A DNA stretch of 64,000 bases. It comes from Puffinus mauretanicus. Its lineage: Eukaryota; Chordata; Aves; Procellariiformes; Procellariidae. The stretch is taken from assembly GCA_023333565.1 (NCBI GenBank), contig JAJKFH010000385.1, forward strand, positions 744,001-808,000, in the 5' to 3' direction. A program made the position numbers and the translations under genes. Position 1 is the stretch's first letter; the number at the start of each line of letters is the position of its first letter. Shown here one piece after another: positions 35,390 through 47,819 of the stretch. The notes beneath the pieces are model-generated. The model saw only the letters and a list, made by a program, of their open reading frames with translations. It made no database searches and was not told the origin of the DNA.

Positions 35390-37975
35390 TACTTAATCCT
35401 TTGTGTACAAATCACAAACCTGCCCTTTTAAATCCAAACAAGAACACATTTTATAAGCAGGTGGCCATGAACTTCATCTCTGGGTTGGAAACAAGCTGTG
35501 CCTATTCATTGTGAGCTACAGTTTTATTATTGAGTTGGGACTGATATTACTGGCATTCGACATGACCACATAGCAATACTGGGTGCCAGGTCCTCTTCTG
35601 ATTTGCTTTTGCTGACAGGTATTCTAACATCACTCCGGTTAGCTCAGACCCAGTTTGCAGTCCTGTAGTCCTGTCACGGTATTATAATATCACTGCAACA
35701 AACAGCTTTTCGCTGGCACTTAGCAGTGGAGCACATGCCAGAGATTCATGTGAATCACAAGGAAATGGTTCCCACTACTGAGTACATTAAGTTAAAGGAG
35801 AAAGCTATTTCCATAGTAACCACATATGGTAGGTCAGGTGGTGACTTTCCAGATTTACCACCAGTGGTTTTGATCCTGAATTATTTATACAGTGAATTTA
35901 GCTTCTCCGGTCTTCTTGGCATGTTGCCTGTGAATCTCCATGATAACATGTGGGAGAAAAGAGAAGTTTTATATGTAGTGCCAGAAAGGCTTAAACTTGA
36001 TGGTTTTATTCATAGATGAAACATTGCTATTCTCATGGCCAGTATCAATGCAAATAATAGTGGAAACCCTTGGGCTTACTAATCTACTTTTTACTAGGCA
36101 CTCCACAGTATATACTAATTTGAACACGTTATAGGTGGAGCTAGTAGTAATTGCTATGCCTGTATTGCCAAACATTTTTCCACTATAAGAACTGCTTTTC
36201 TCACTTGAAACTCCTTGATGTTCAAAATGCTTCTGCTGAAATTCATCAGTTCTCCTGTTTCTTTGGACTGTGATTTTTGGAAGAAAATTTCAGCCAATTG
36301 CAGGCTGAATTTGGGAGTGAAGTATGGCTTTGTTCATGTAAAATTTTTCTTAAAATTGTTTTGCTGAGAAACTTGACTACTTTTATTATTGGGACCAAGC
36401 ACCTAAAATTGCACAGTAAAGTCATCTTAACATCATGATTTCTCTTCATTTGTTCCCAAGAATTAGAGCCAAATGTGGTGAAAGTATAAATATTTTATTA
36501 ATTTCACAGTAGATTTACATTATCTGCTGCTTTTGCAACCCTCTGAGCTTGTTAGGGCTCTGGAGAGCTCAACCTTTCAGCTTTTACTAATAGCAGACCT
36601 AGGGGAATGAGGGACAAGATAGGACATGATGTTTTATCACCTTGTGGACACCCCTTGTAGATCCTGGTGTAAAATAGTCCTGAAACCCCTCTGTTGTTGG
36701 TGATTATTTCCGAAACCCACTGGCAGAGTAAGAGACAGCCCTGCGTGGAATAGAAGAGCTCCCTGCTAACGGGTGGATATGGTTGAAGTCCCCATCCCAG
36801 CCTAGCTAAGGCATCTCTACAGCTCCCCACTACGGCATTTTGGTTTTTGCTGGCTGGGAAGCGGTGTTTCAGTCAGTACAGATTAGCTGTGAGCAGCTCC
36901 CTCGCAGGGCAAGCAACAGAGTGTTTAGCACGGTCTCAGACCCCTGGGCTGCCCTTTGGCAGAATTTGGCACTGTTAAACATGGGTATCTTTTGTACTTT
37001 GTCCTATCAGACATCACCTCTGGTCCATAAGGACTCATTGCACAGCTCCGGCATGCCAGTTGGCCCCTTTGCCCAGGAGTTTTTTGCTAGGGGCCCTCCC
37101 AGCCAGACTGGCTTCTCTCGCTCACATAGACAAGAGAGGAGCAGTCATCCCCTGAAAGGAGCAGAGGCTGCTGGGCCATACTGGGTCACTCACCATCATG
37201 GGCAAAAGTAGTGCAATCAGGCTGGAGATCGCACAAAGACAGGAAGTAGCAGAGGTTGAGGGATGGACCAGTTTCTGCCAGACAGCAAAGCCTAGGGCTG
37301 GGAAAGTCCTGCCAGGGAAGATACCCTGCAGTGAGGGTGCAAATTTGTCCTGATCAGCTAGGGGTCTAAGGTGTGACCCCGATGTACGTTAATTGTGGGC
37401 AGGAGCTAACCGAGGAGACGGCCACTGTGGAAGAGCTGTGTTGGGACGCAGTTGTGGAGAACTACCACATGGACATATAGCTGCCAAGAAATCAGAGACA
37501 CAGACATCACGCAATCATGCCTTTCTCTTTATCTGAGGTTCATAGTAGTGTTTGAAACCAATATCATGTGCGGTTACCAGTGAGGTCCATGTGCTGCCTT
37601 CCACCCCTTGCCATGGGGTTGAAGGGCTTTTAGCCAGCAGAATTAGCTTAAAATCCAAATTCTTTGGATGGGGAAACTGCTCAAGGAGCACCAGCTTCTC
37701 TATCCAGTAAAGTGATTTGCAACAGATTTGCTTATGCAAAGATCTGGCACCCATTCCCCTAACACTTGGCTTCTGTGTTTTGTTCTCATCTTTTCTCTGA
37801 TTTTTCCTGTCTTCATGATCTCTTGTTGCTTTGTCACACCCTGAGTCAAGGCAGAGAGAGGTGGAAAAGGTCCACTGAGGCTGCTGTGTATTTCTGGAGT
37901 TGGGGGCTTAAACTGAACTGCATGCTCAGCCATGCCTTCATGCTCTCTCAGTGCAAGACACCTTCCCTTCTCCCT
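35390..37975. other. Unique non-coding sequence
   Basis: No exon or repeat family was recognised. Open frames (up to 123 codons, 36840-37211 plus) show no domain. Confidence 0.55.
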
Positions 37976-37976
37976 T

Positions 37977-38085
37977 GAATCATAGAATCATAGAATCATT
38001 AAGATTGGAAAAGACCTCTAAGATCATCGTGTCCAACCGTCGACCGACACCCAATGGGTGTCCAACCGTCAACCCATGGGTCCCA
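37977..38085 (-). mobile_element. CR1 3'-end remnant
   Basis: 'GAATCATAGAATCATAGAATCATTAAGATTGGAAAAGACCTCTAAGATCATCGTGTCCAACCGTC' is the reverse complement of a CR1 3' tail including two to three terminal 8-bp repeats. A short internal direct duplication of GTCCAACCGTC (38031-38041 and 38060-38070) follows. Sequence beyond about 38085 is not CR1. Confidence 0.88.
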
Positions 38086-38089
38086 TGTG

Positions 38090-39785
38090 CAGGAAAACCT
38101 GGCTGGACAAGGGCATTATTGGGGAGGGTGAAGGAAACTGGTCTCTCTCTTCTAACCAGCTATGGGCTCTCCACATGCCATGGTATTCTTTTGTAATATT
38201 AAAGACACTCAATTATGTAGGTAAGGAAGCCCTTGGAACTGAGGTTCCTCTAAGCATTTTGTTCTTGGGTCTTCACTTTTCACACTGTTTTGAACTCTCA
38301 AATATAATGGGTCAGGGAGTTGGCTGTCAGATCAGTGTGACATTTTGGGTAATTGTATGATTTTTAAGGACTGAAGTTCACCTGCTAGAGTCTGGTGTGT
38401 TAAATGCACTGGAAGCAGGTACTCAGCAATGTCAGATGGGTCTTTTCCAAAACAGAAGGAGGGGGGTTAATTTGATTCATGCTGGCATTTTTTATTCCGT
38501 GGAAGAAAACTTCTCTTTCAAGGTCATCTCATCAGCTCACATCACTGCTTCAGGATGACCTGGGTAGGGAGCTGCTGTCCCATCACCTCCCTTATTCTTT
38601 GCTCAGCTTCTGGTCTGTGGGAGACAGAACATTTTTCTCTTTCTGTCTGAAGCCGAGCAGATTCTTGTGTTGAAACACAGTCCTGGAGTTTTCCTGTTTC
38701 AGTGTGACACTCAACTGGTATTTGAACAACTTGAAACCAGAAGGAATGCTCCTAGTGCCATATGCTTTCTTATTGATGGCCCAACACTTGCTCCACAACC
38801 CTGCAAAGACAGTGCTAACACTGCCCAGCAGGATATGGAGCAGCTCATAGTGTTGAACACAGTAATGTTACCTCTTTTGACTCACAGCTTGGTTGGGTTT
38901 TAACCCTTGGAGCCACAACTTTTCACTGGGACCTCCTGCTCCAGGTTGAATATTTTCTGAAAGGTTTGGCAGAGACTGCTCAGTTGTACATGAGGTGAGA
39001 GAACCGTCCCTTGCTCAGCCCTTGCCTAAGAGAGGAAATACCCATGCAGCCATCTGTTGAGGACAGTCGGCACCTCACCCTGGAGAAAGACTGACCACTC
39101 TCTTGGCCAGGCTGTCCATGTGCTGGGCTGACCGCTGTGGAAGCCTGCTTGTGTCCGGTCATAAAAATCCTGGTTTGGCAGTAGACAAATCAGTGAGTTT
39201 TCCGTTTATTTCAGTGGGAGCAAAACCAGGCCTGTAATTCCTAACAATAAAATACAGAAGAATGAAGAAATAACTAGCAAAAAAATAAACACAGAAACCA
39301 CCCTTGTGTCAAGCAGGTTTGCCAGCATTTTTTTTTCCAAACGAATATAACCATTTTGCCACTCTGGCTCTGATATGAGAAGCATTAACTCCCTCCCTTT
39401 GCCCTACCCCAAATCCTATTATTTCATCTCTAAATAGCAGCGTGCCTTGATTTGAAGCATGTAAGAATTGTTGTCCGGAGCTGCTGAATTGCTGATGAGA
39501 ATGTGTCACTTACTAATTCTTCTGCATTTTAGCTTCTTTCTTCAGTGATGGAGAGGTAGAGGTTGATTCAGAATGGGTCGGGACCGGGTGGCCATACTCT
39601 TAATGCAGATACCTGAGGTTAGGTGGGATGAATGCAGACTGGCAGTTGCCCTTCAGATATTGGCTCTGTTCCACAATCTCAGATGTTGGATTGGTCTATT
39701 TGGCTAATCACTCATATAGTCACCACTCTTCTTCAAAATTGTCTTCACAAAAGCCAGGGCCCAGATGAGTTATTCAGTGAGTGAG
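38090..39785. other. Unique non-coding sequence
   Basis: No exon was recognised. A fragment at about 39195-39240 ('TTTCAGTGGGAGCAAAACCAGGCCTG') recalls an old amniote repeat. Open frames are short. Confidence 0.55.
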
Positions 39786-39789
39786 AGAT

Positions 39790-40515
39790 GCAAAACAGAA
39801 CAATTTGGATTGGGAGAAACCTCGAGATTTCCCCTGGCCTGAGCTCCTGCTCAAAGCAGAGTTGACTTTGAAATAAGAGCACGTTGCTCAGGGTCTTGTC
39901 TGATCAAGTCTTGAATATCTCCAACGCTGGAGATCCCCCACCTTCTCTGGGTACTTTCTCCACTGCTGAACTATGCTCACAGTGAAATATTTTTTCCTTG
40001 TGTCTCTTTAGAATTTCTCTTGTTCTGGCTTGTGTCTGTTGCCTTGTGTCTCTTCACTGTCCACCTCTGAGAAGAGATGGACTTCACCTTCTTTGTGCCC
40101 TCCCATTAGATAGTTGTAGACAGTAGCAAGGTCTCCTCTGAGCTATTTCTTCTCCAGGCTGAACAAGGCTGTCTCGCTCAGCTTCTCCTCCTACACTGTG
40201 TGCTCTAGCCCCCAACCACCTTGGTGGCCCTCTGTAGGACTTAATCTTGTTGGTCAATGTCTGCATTGTTTGGAAGCCCAAAGCTGGCCACAGTTTTCCA
40301 TCTGTGGCTACACCAGTGCTGAAGAGAGGGGAAGGATCTCTCCCTTTACCTGCTGGCTTCAGTCTTGCTACAGCTCAGTATGAAGTTGGGAAGAGTGCAC
40401 TGCTGACTTGGGTCACTTGGTGTCCACCTGTATCCCAGGTCCTTTTCGGCAAAGCTGCTCCCAAGCCAGCTGTCTCCCAGCCTGTACAGCTGCATGGGGC
40501 TGCTCCATTCCAGCA
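39790..40515 (-). mobile_element. Old CR1 copy, 5'-truncated and diverged
   Basis: The plus strand shows the reverse complement of an older CR1. Recognisable blocks occur in order: CTCCTGCTCAAAGCAGAGTT (3' UTR), TTGAATATCTCCAACGCTGGAGA, GTTGCCTTGTGTCTCTTCACTG, GTCTCCTCTGAGCTATTTCTTCTCCAGGCTGAACAAGGCTG, GGTGGCCCTCTGTAGGACT, and CCCAGGTCCTTTTCGGCAAAGCTGCTC up to about 40515. The ATTCTATG-type end is eroded and not clearly visible. Divergence is clearly higher than in the 18.9-, 47- and 62-kb copies, so it is an earlier insertion. Confidence 0.85.
40084..40515 (-). pseudogene. CR1 ORF2 C-terminal remnant in the old copy
   Basis: Minus-strand translation in shifting frames gives pieces equivalent to the CR1 region after the RT palm: the 'KDLGVLVD' zone around 40430-40450 and the 'VQRATKVVGG..HSV' zone around 40200-40240. 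The 'LFSLEKK' zone lies around 40140-40170. Several indels and stops break it, and no catalytic motif is included. It is a dead LINE remnant. Confidence 0.6.
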
Positions 40516-40517
40516 CA

Positions 40518-43500
40518 CCTGAATGATGGAAAAGGTGTGGAATAACCTGGTATATAGGTGACCAGGAGGCCGGGAGGAATAACGTCCCTCAGAGCATGGG
40601 GGGCTGATATTTGGCTTCTATCACAACAGCTTAATCTGTATCAAGCTGATGTGTGACCTGGTGTTAAATGGTGAAACAAAGGCACAGAAACGCCGTTGCT
40701 TGTAAATTGTGTGGTTAACTGTAATGAAGCACGTCACACGCAAGTTTTGCAGCACTCTTCGGGCTTCTTCCTTTTTCCACTAGAGGGACCCAAATGCAAA
40801 TAAAAGCTCTAATTTATCAGCTGGGGAAAGTGTGTGTGGGGTCAAGTATCTTAGCATTGAATGAAAGGCAGTATTTTCTCCCTCTTAGTATTTGTATTAA
40901 GGACCTGATTCACCATTCATTGAGCTTGAGGTGGAAATACTCCGAGACTTCAAGCTAAGACCTGGGCTCCCTATTTCAGAACCGGTTTCCAAGGCTTGAA
41001 TATCTCAAATATTAATAGCTAAAATAGCTGCAACCCAAAGACAAGCCTTGACCATTAGCCAGAGTGTGTCCTTTTGTGGGCAGTGCATATTTCAGTTTCC
41101 ACGTCCATTTTACCGGTGACCTCTCTGCTGTGGCTTCCTGACACGTCTCTTTTCTGCCAGATGACGGCAGAACACAGTTTCTGTTTCAGCTGACTGAGGG
41201 GAGGGAGGGAAAAAATCACTGCTCATCACTGAGTGTTTGAAACCTATTAGAAACAAAAGCGCAGAGGAATGGGGATCTGCATCTTCTATCCCAACCTTTT
41301 GGAAAGAAAGGCAAAGGAAAAAAAGCTGAAGGGAAAAAGACAGTAGCTGATGTTTTTTGGGTTTCATAGTGGAAAAAGCACAGGATTAACCCCTTCTTCC
41401 CTAACCAAACTTATCCACAACAAGATTCACTTACAAAGGCTGCTTTAATGTCAAAAGACTGCTGATTATCTTCAAGTCAGCTGAATAAATGTCCTGCCTG
41501 GGAAACCAAATCTGAACTAGGTACTGGGGGAGGATGAGACAAAACCCTTATTAAAAAGCTGAGTTTCCCCTTTTTTTCTCACTTGGAAAAAAAAAATAGC
41601 TAAACACATGAGTGTTGTTTAACCTTATGCACCCACTGGCTCTACCAAAAACCCAGCCTTGAATGTCTCCTAACTACAGAAGTGTTTAATAGAGGAACAA
41701 AGATTTACCACTGCCTGGGGTGCATAACCAGTTTGACTGCAGAAAGCTGTGACCATCTGTCCTGGTCCAGCAGGACTGCTCAGGGTTTTCTCTTAGCACA
41801 CGATCCTGCTCGGAAACAGACTTAGTTTCACTGGAGGAGGCTGGGACCAAACCACTCGGGGATGGCTGGGCTTAATGACCAAGCACCCGAACAGGCAGGA
41901 TCGGAGGGGAGCGGGTAGCTGGACTTTTAAGCACCGACTATTGGCATTGGTGGTTTGTTGTGTCCCTCTTGATTTGCTTTTTTGAATTGCCAGGCTCATA
42001 TCTGTTCCTTTCTCACTCTTCTGTTGCTGGCAGGTTTCTTCCTGTGCTCTCCAGCAAAAGCCTCACAACCCAGCCACTCACTTCTCTTTGGCTCACCCCT
42101 TATCAAGGTTAAAAGGGGAAGGTGTCAAAGGCTGCCAGAAATAGGTCCTCTGGGCTCCGTTCTTCCTGTCTGCCATGTTATTAATACCAACCCCCCTTTC
42201 TGTCCATTTTGGCAGGACAGAGAGTTTAACTCAGATGGGAACTAAAATTGAAGAGGGGGAGGGTGCTGGCCCTGGGACCAGTGGTTCAGAGTCTGGAAAG
42301 GGGAGAGGGAGGGGAGCTCAAGCACATCTACCCTGTGGTCAGGCATGGGTCCCCCATGCCCATTTTCACCTGCCGTGTTGTCCTCACCCATGGACAAACT
42401 CAAACTGAGGAGTGCTGGAGCCCTCTGAGGGAAGGAGGATGGGCAGTGCCTTCACACAGCCTCTGCTCTTCTTCTGTGCTGACACCCAGACCCCATCCCT
42501 GCATGGGGAAGGACTGGTGGGGTGGCTGATTTAGTAAATTTTGGATTTAGAGGCAGACTCAACCAACAAAACAAGTATTTGGGGTTTATGTAGTTTTCCT
42601 AAATTCCTGGAGCAAAGAAAGATCTAATATTTTTATGCTGCTAAGATTGCTAGGGTTTTTGCCAATAGAGAAATGCTGAAAAAATAGCACCACCAGTTGA
42701 TGTGGTTAAGCTGGCAAAAATGCCAACTGGTGACCTGGCCTCTGTACCCAGACCCACTGCTCCTTCTTTTGTTTTCCTGCAGGTCTTCGTATTTCTCTCC
42801 TGCCTTATCGTTACCTGTCCCACACACTTCTCTCATAATCTGCTGCTGACAGTTTTCTATTAGGCATAATTTCCTGACCATCTTGTGTATAACTTTGACA
42901 TGCTGTAAATTTGGAGATTTATATGGAGTTGTATGAACTGTGCTCTTGAGACACTTGAAAGAAAAACATTGAAACGAACAATCTTGGCAGGAAAAGTACA
43001 GTTGGAGTGCTGTAAGGCCAATCCATAAGAGGTAGTTAAAGCTAGTCAGTGTGAGTTGATTAAGATGAAACAGGCCCTCAGCTTTGTCCCTGCTTGGGAC
43101 TGAGCCATCAGTGACTGTAAGTGCTATGATGTGGACTTGGGTGGATGCTAGACAAGAAAACCCCCTGAATTGCAGCATATTCCTGCTTGAAGCTCACCAG
43201 TATCTGGAAGCCAGGTGGGCTTGGAGAATCCCGAGCAGCCAGGGCTTTGCAACAAGCTGGCAGAGCTGAAATACCTTTGAGTGACAAGAGTGAACTCTCC
43301 TTTCGAGGCATGCCTGCCTTAAAATGGGCTCCTGTCTCTGTTTATTTTTCATTTTTCATTTTTCATTTCTGAAAGTATGCTGGTTTGCAGAAGAAACTGC
43401 AGTCAGCAGTCATGGATGTACAGGCAGCATGATTCTTTAAAAACAAGCAAGTCATCAGTGGTTTTGGAATCTGGCTCATAATCCTAATGATCTCTCTCCC

Positions 43501-46500
43501 CCTTGGAGAGCTACTTGGTATTGGAGTCAGTCTGGTACAGTTAGGTACTGGCACAGTCCTAGCTAGCGTGCTAGGACTGGTCTTTCCTGAGCTTACAGCA
43601 AAACACTTCCCTGGCAGCTGGACTGCCTCAGCTCCTGTCCTCAGCTGGTAGGTCCCCACTACCAGCTTTGCTAACCCAGGCCCGAGACAGAGAGGAGGAA
43701 CTGATGGTGCTGGCAACTGTCTTTGTCTGTAGAGTCTCTTTAGATACTGTGCAAAGTAGAGAAGTCTCTAAAAGGGAAGAGGAAAAAAACCCCATTTAAA
43801 AAAAAATATTAAAAAGAGAGCTTTTCTCAAGAGCCATGGCCATGCAAAAGCCTTCATTGCATACAGCCAGTCTGGCATCTGTGCCCTTGCTGGACCAGCA
43901 TAAACCCAGGTGGGCGTATGGAAAGAGTGTGCACTTAATTCGTTGATCAACCATCACTGATCCTTGCTAAAACACAGCTGACAGACATGCAAGACAGACA
44001 ATCTGAAGAACTCACTTAGTGTGACCTATGGGTCAGTTCTTATAAATGAAAACGTAGTTAGAGGCTGACAGAGGTACTGGACGTACACGGTGAAAGCTGA
44101 GGTTGTGGCCTCCTATGTGATGTAGTATAATTCGACAAGGCAGGGCTCTCTTTGACTGTGCTGGTGCCTGCCCTCCACCCTGAACATAATGCCTGAGACA
44201 CTATATCTCTAGCCTCCTGTAGCATCTCAGAAATGAAGCTGAAAATACCTATTGCTAATCCACTCAAAGGTTTCTGCTGAAAGCAGAGTGTATTGAGATG
44301 TTTAAAGGCTTGGAAGGCTTGAGGTGGGTTACTCCTACTTAGGTCTGTGTTATGAGTTAAATCTTTGGAGTAATTTTCATGCCTATGGTGAAACAGTCAT
44401 GCTGCTGTTTCATTTGTGGGCTGCAGTGGGAAGTTTTCTAAGATTTGTAGGATAATTTACCTTTGTCTCAAAATTCTAGGTAATATATCTTTGAAGGTTT
44501 AGTATGCCAACTTCAACGTACCTGTGATTGGTTTGACATATAGAGCATTTTTGTCCTGGACAGGAGTTTGGCTCTTTTTTTAAAAAAGACCTATACTGCA
44601 TCAGACATCTTTTTACAGCAGGGAAGATTCAAAATAATCGGGCCATGGAAAGAGCAGCAACTCAAGACACTCTCAGGACAAAGACTTCAACATTAAAGTA
44701 ACCAGTTTGTAATACAAGCTCCATTGTCAAGTGGCCCATCTTTCAGAAAATGTATATCCTATGGTAAACCTCACCGTTTTCACATGTCTCATGGAGGACA
44801 GCAAGACCACTTCTTGGGGGAGGTAGACAAACCCAGAAGAAGCAAGCAAGCAGGAATCACTACATTTAGATTTTCTAACATTCACCAAAATGAAACATTT
44901 TCTATTTATAATGTTGTCAATTGCCAAGATCTTACATTGGTTTTTATTTAATGCAGTTACTAGTATTCTTTTTCAAGGGTCAGCAAATGAAAAAGGAATC
45001 TTTAATTCCTCTTTTGTTGAAACCAATTTTGAACTCTCTCTTGATCTCGCTGAGAATAGGGTGGGGCCAATATTAATTCCGTGTGATAAATAAGTAAAAG
45101 AAGAGCGCTACGAAAATGTTTTTTTGAGCTGGCATTGTTTTGGAGCTCTGACAGAAAATAGTCAATGGTGGCTGATGCGCTGAGGTCAGGATCATTGTAT
45201 ATGCTATTCATTATATTCCTTATTGCCAACTGAAAGCACAATGGTATCCCTGTTCTCGAGATCCTTTGTACCTACTGCTATTTGTAGACAAGAAAAAATT
45301 ATTGCAGCTTCTCATAACTGAATGCCAGGAGAGATATCAGAAATTTTCATTTTGTTGCTGCTTTAGATTACAGAACAAAATCAGTTGCATATGTAATAAG
45401 GCTACTGATGCCATGAGAAAATGATTTGTGACTCATGAGAAAACTTCTTAGCCAAAAATATACAAAGCTAATTGGGAAATGATTTTTTTTCCCCTATGTG
45501 GCAAGACATGTCAGCCATATATTTCTCACCACATAATTGGCAGGAAAACAAAGCAATTTTATAGTCTTGTATTGTGCTACAATACGTTGGTTATTGTAAA
45601 CCTTTGCAATCACTCAATTACAAGGTACCAAAGAGAAATGAGATTCAAAACATTAGTTCAGGACTTTATTCACTCATAAGTACCTCCAAAGCTCTGAAAA
45701 TATCCCAGTTTTCACATCCACACATCTATTACTTTTCCCCTCTAACAATGGTCAGGCTAAAAGCCGTAGTTTCAACCCAAATGTGTTAGGTTTAACTCTT
45801 CATGCTTAGATAGACTCAGCATCGCATGTCCACTGCCTATTTGTCCAGAAATTTCCATAGATTACACTGTAGTCATTAAATCACTTCAAAAGTACTAATC
45901 TTCCAACCCAGACATTGACAGATGCATTTCCCGTACTTCAGTAGAGTAAGAACAGTCTAATCTACCTCTTTGCGACAGCTGATCTCTTAAATCTGGAGGA
46001 AGTACCAGCTCAGTGCAAATGTTGCCAGTCTTTGGTTGATGCAGGAGGCATTCTCTTTCCTCCAACCTAGAAGTATGTTTGGGTTGTTAAAGTTTTTCCT
46101 GACATTGCCATGCTTTCCTACCCGAAATGATGGCATGTTCTTTCATCAGGAGGATATTCTGATGATTAGCACCATAGAAATGTGAATAACAAGTAAATAA
46201 GATCTGCATGATGCATGTCACAGTGAAAGCTCAGAACTTAATGAGATTTTCATAATTTAAATTTACAATAAAACTAGTCAGTTTGACAGCTATGGCCAAC
46301 TGCAGTGACATAGCAGACTTGAAGTCAAGATCATCTGTTACAGAATTCAAACCATGTTTTCTCTTGTTAGGATAGACATACATAATTATTTAAACTCACA
46401 GTAATAAAGCTATAGTTCTCTGGGCTGGTTGACAAAGGACCCATAATAAAGGAGAACTAATCCATCTTAGGATAGGGATAGCTAGCAGAAAAAGATTATA

Positions 46501-46980
46501 CCCTATCATATATTATTTCTTTCTCAGGATCCTTGCTACATGCAGTGCATAGGGTGAAAAATGTTAATTGAGATGGTGTGGGACTAAGGCTATTGTCTGT
46601 AGGGTCCCAGCCTCATTAGCTGCAAAATTTGGAAAGTGTGGAGGGAGCAAATAAAGGGATTTCAGAAAGAGAAAGTGCGGCCTAATGTTTAATGCAGTTG
46701 AATACCACCCTGAAGAGCTGGATTCTTGCCTAGCCTCTGAGCTACTATGTGATGCTGAACTGAGGTTTCCAAAGGCGGGGGAAATGGCCCTGCTGTTGGT
46801 GTAAGAGCTGGCTGGTTGCTCGCCAGGAGATGGGATCCTGGGGCTTGGGTCTTCCTGCTGCTTGAGAAAACTGAAAACTACGCTTCCCTGATCCCAGGGC
46901 TATGGGCTACAGAAGGGGAGAAGGGAGCACTAGGGCCACTTTCTGGCATTGTCCAGGGTGTCAGGGCAGCAAGCCTGCTC
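40518..46980. other. Unique non-coding sequence
   Basis: No exon was recognised with confidence. The 181-codon minus frame at 42633-43178 is the longest frame in the window outside repeats but has no known domain. A (TTTTTCA)n-like run lies at 43340-43372. The AT-rich stretch 44980-45260 reads like conserved non-coding DNA, which I cannot test. A fragment at 40895-40965 ('GACCTGATTCACCATTCATTGAGCTTGAGGTGGAAATACTCC') recalls an old amniote repeat. Confidence 0.5.
43340..43372 (+). repeat. Short (ATTTTTC)n tandem run
   Basis: Three to four copies of a 7-bp ATTTTTC unit stand in direct succession, with no associated gene. Confidence 0.75.
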
Positions 46981-47002
46981 GGGTCAGTGCCATGGATCTA
47001 GA

Positions 47003-47724
47003 GATTGTCCTGGAGTGTGTGGAAGAGAACTTCCTGACACAGCTGGTGAGGGAGCCAACCTCCCCAGCCAACTAGGGAAGGCACCTCACTGGGCCTGTTG
47101 TTTGCAAACAGAGAAGGACTTGTGGCTGATGTGATGGTTGGAGGATGTCTTGGGCATAATGATCACAAAATGATAGAGTTTTCAATTCTTGGAGAAGTAA
47201 GGAGGGGGGTCAGCAGAACTGCCACCTTGGACTTCCAGAGGGTAGACTTTGGCCTGCTTAGGAGCCTGGTTGACAGAGTCCCTTGGGAGACAGTCCTGAA
47301 GGGCAAAGGAGTCCAGGAAGGCTGGAAGTTCTTCAAGAAGGAAATCTTAAAGGCACAGGAGCAGGCCATTCCCATGTGCTGAAAGATGAGCTGGTGGGGA
47401 AGAGGACCGGCCTGGCTGAACAGAGAGCTTTGGCTGGAACTCAGGGAAAAGAGGAGAGTTTGTGACCTTCGGAAGAAGGGGCAGGCAACTCAGGAGGACT
47501 ACAAAGATGTGGTGACATTATGCAGGGAGAAAATCAGAAGGGCCAAAGCCCAACTAGAACTTAATCTGGTTACTGCCATAAAAGACAGTAAAAAATGTTT
47601 CTATAAATACATTAGCAACAAAAGGAGGGCTCAGGAGAATCTCCATCCTTTATTGGATGTGGGGGGAAACATAGTGACAAAGGATGAGGAAAAGGCTGAG
47701 GTGCTTAATGCCTTCTTTGCCTAA
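47003..47724 (+). pseudogene. CR1 ORF2: endonuclease end and linker
   Basis: After a broken stretch, one frame is open from 47098 to 47379 and again from 47386 to 47721, interrupted by a TGA at 47380-47382. The first part holds 'LGHNDHKMIEF', matching the C-terminal (S/N)DH signature of apurinic-type LINE endonucleases, where the His is catalytic. The second is a Lys/Arg/Glu-rich linker ('KFFKKEILKAQEQ' through 'CREKIRRAKAQLELN') leading to 'YKYISNKRRAQENLHPLL', the usual lead-in to the CR1 reverse transcriptase. Related CR1 copies have an arginine codon at the internal stop, so a CGA-to-TGA change at a CpG is the likely cause. A further stop (TAA, about 47722) and a frameshift separate it from the RT piece. 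Confidence 0.9.
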
Positions 47725-47819
47725 CAACTAGAAAGACCAGTTGTTCTCTGGATTCCCAGCCCCCTGAGCTGGAAGACAGGGACGGGGAGCAGAATGAAAC
47801 CCCCATAATCCAAGGGGAA

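Noticed and set aside
46816..47001. Open frame leading into the CR1, considered as CR1 5' extension
   Set aside because: The sequence before about 46960 does not match CR1 endonuclease motifs; kept only as an uncertain boundary.
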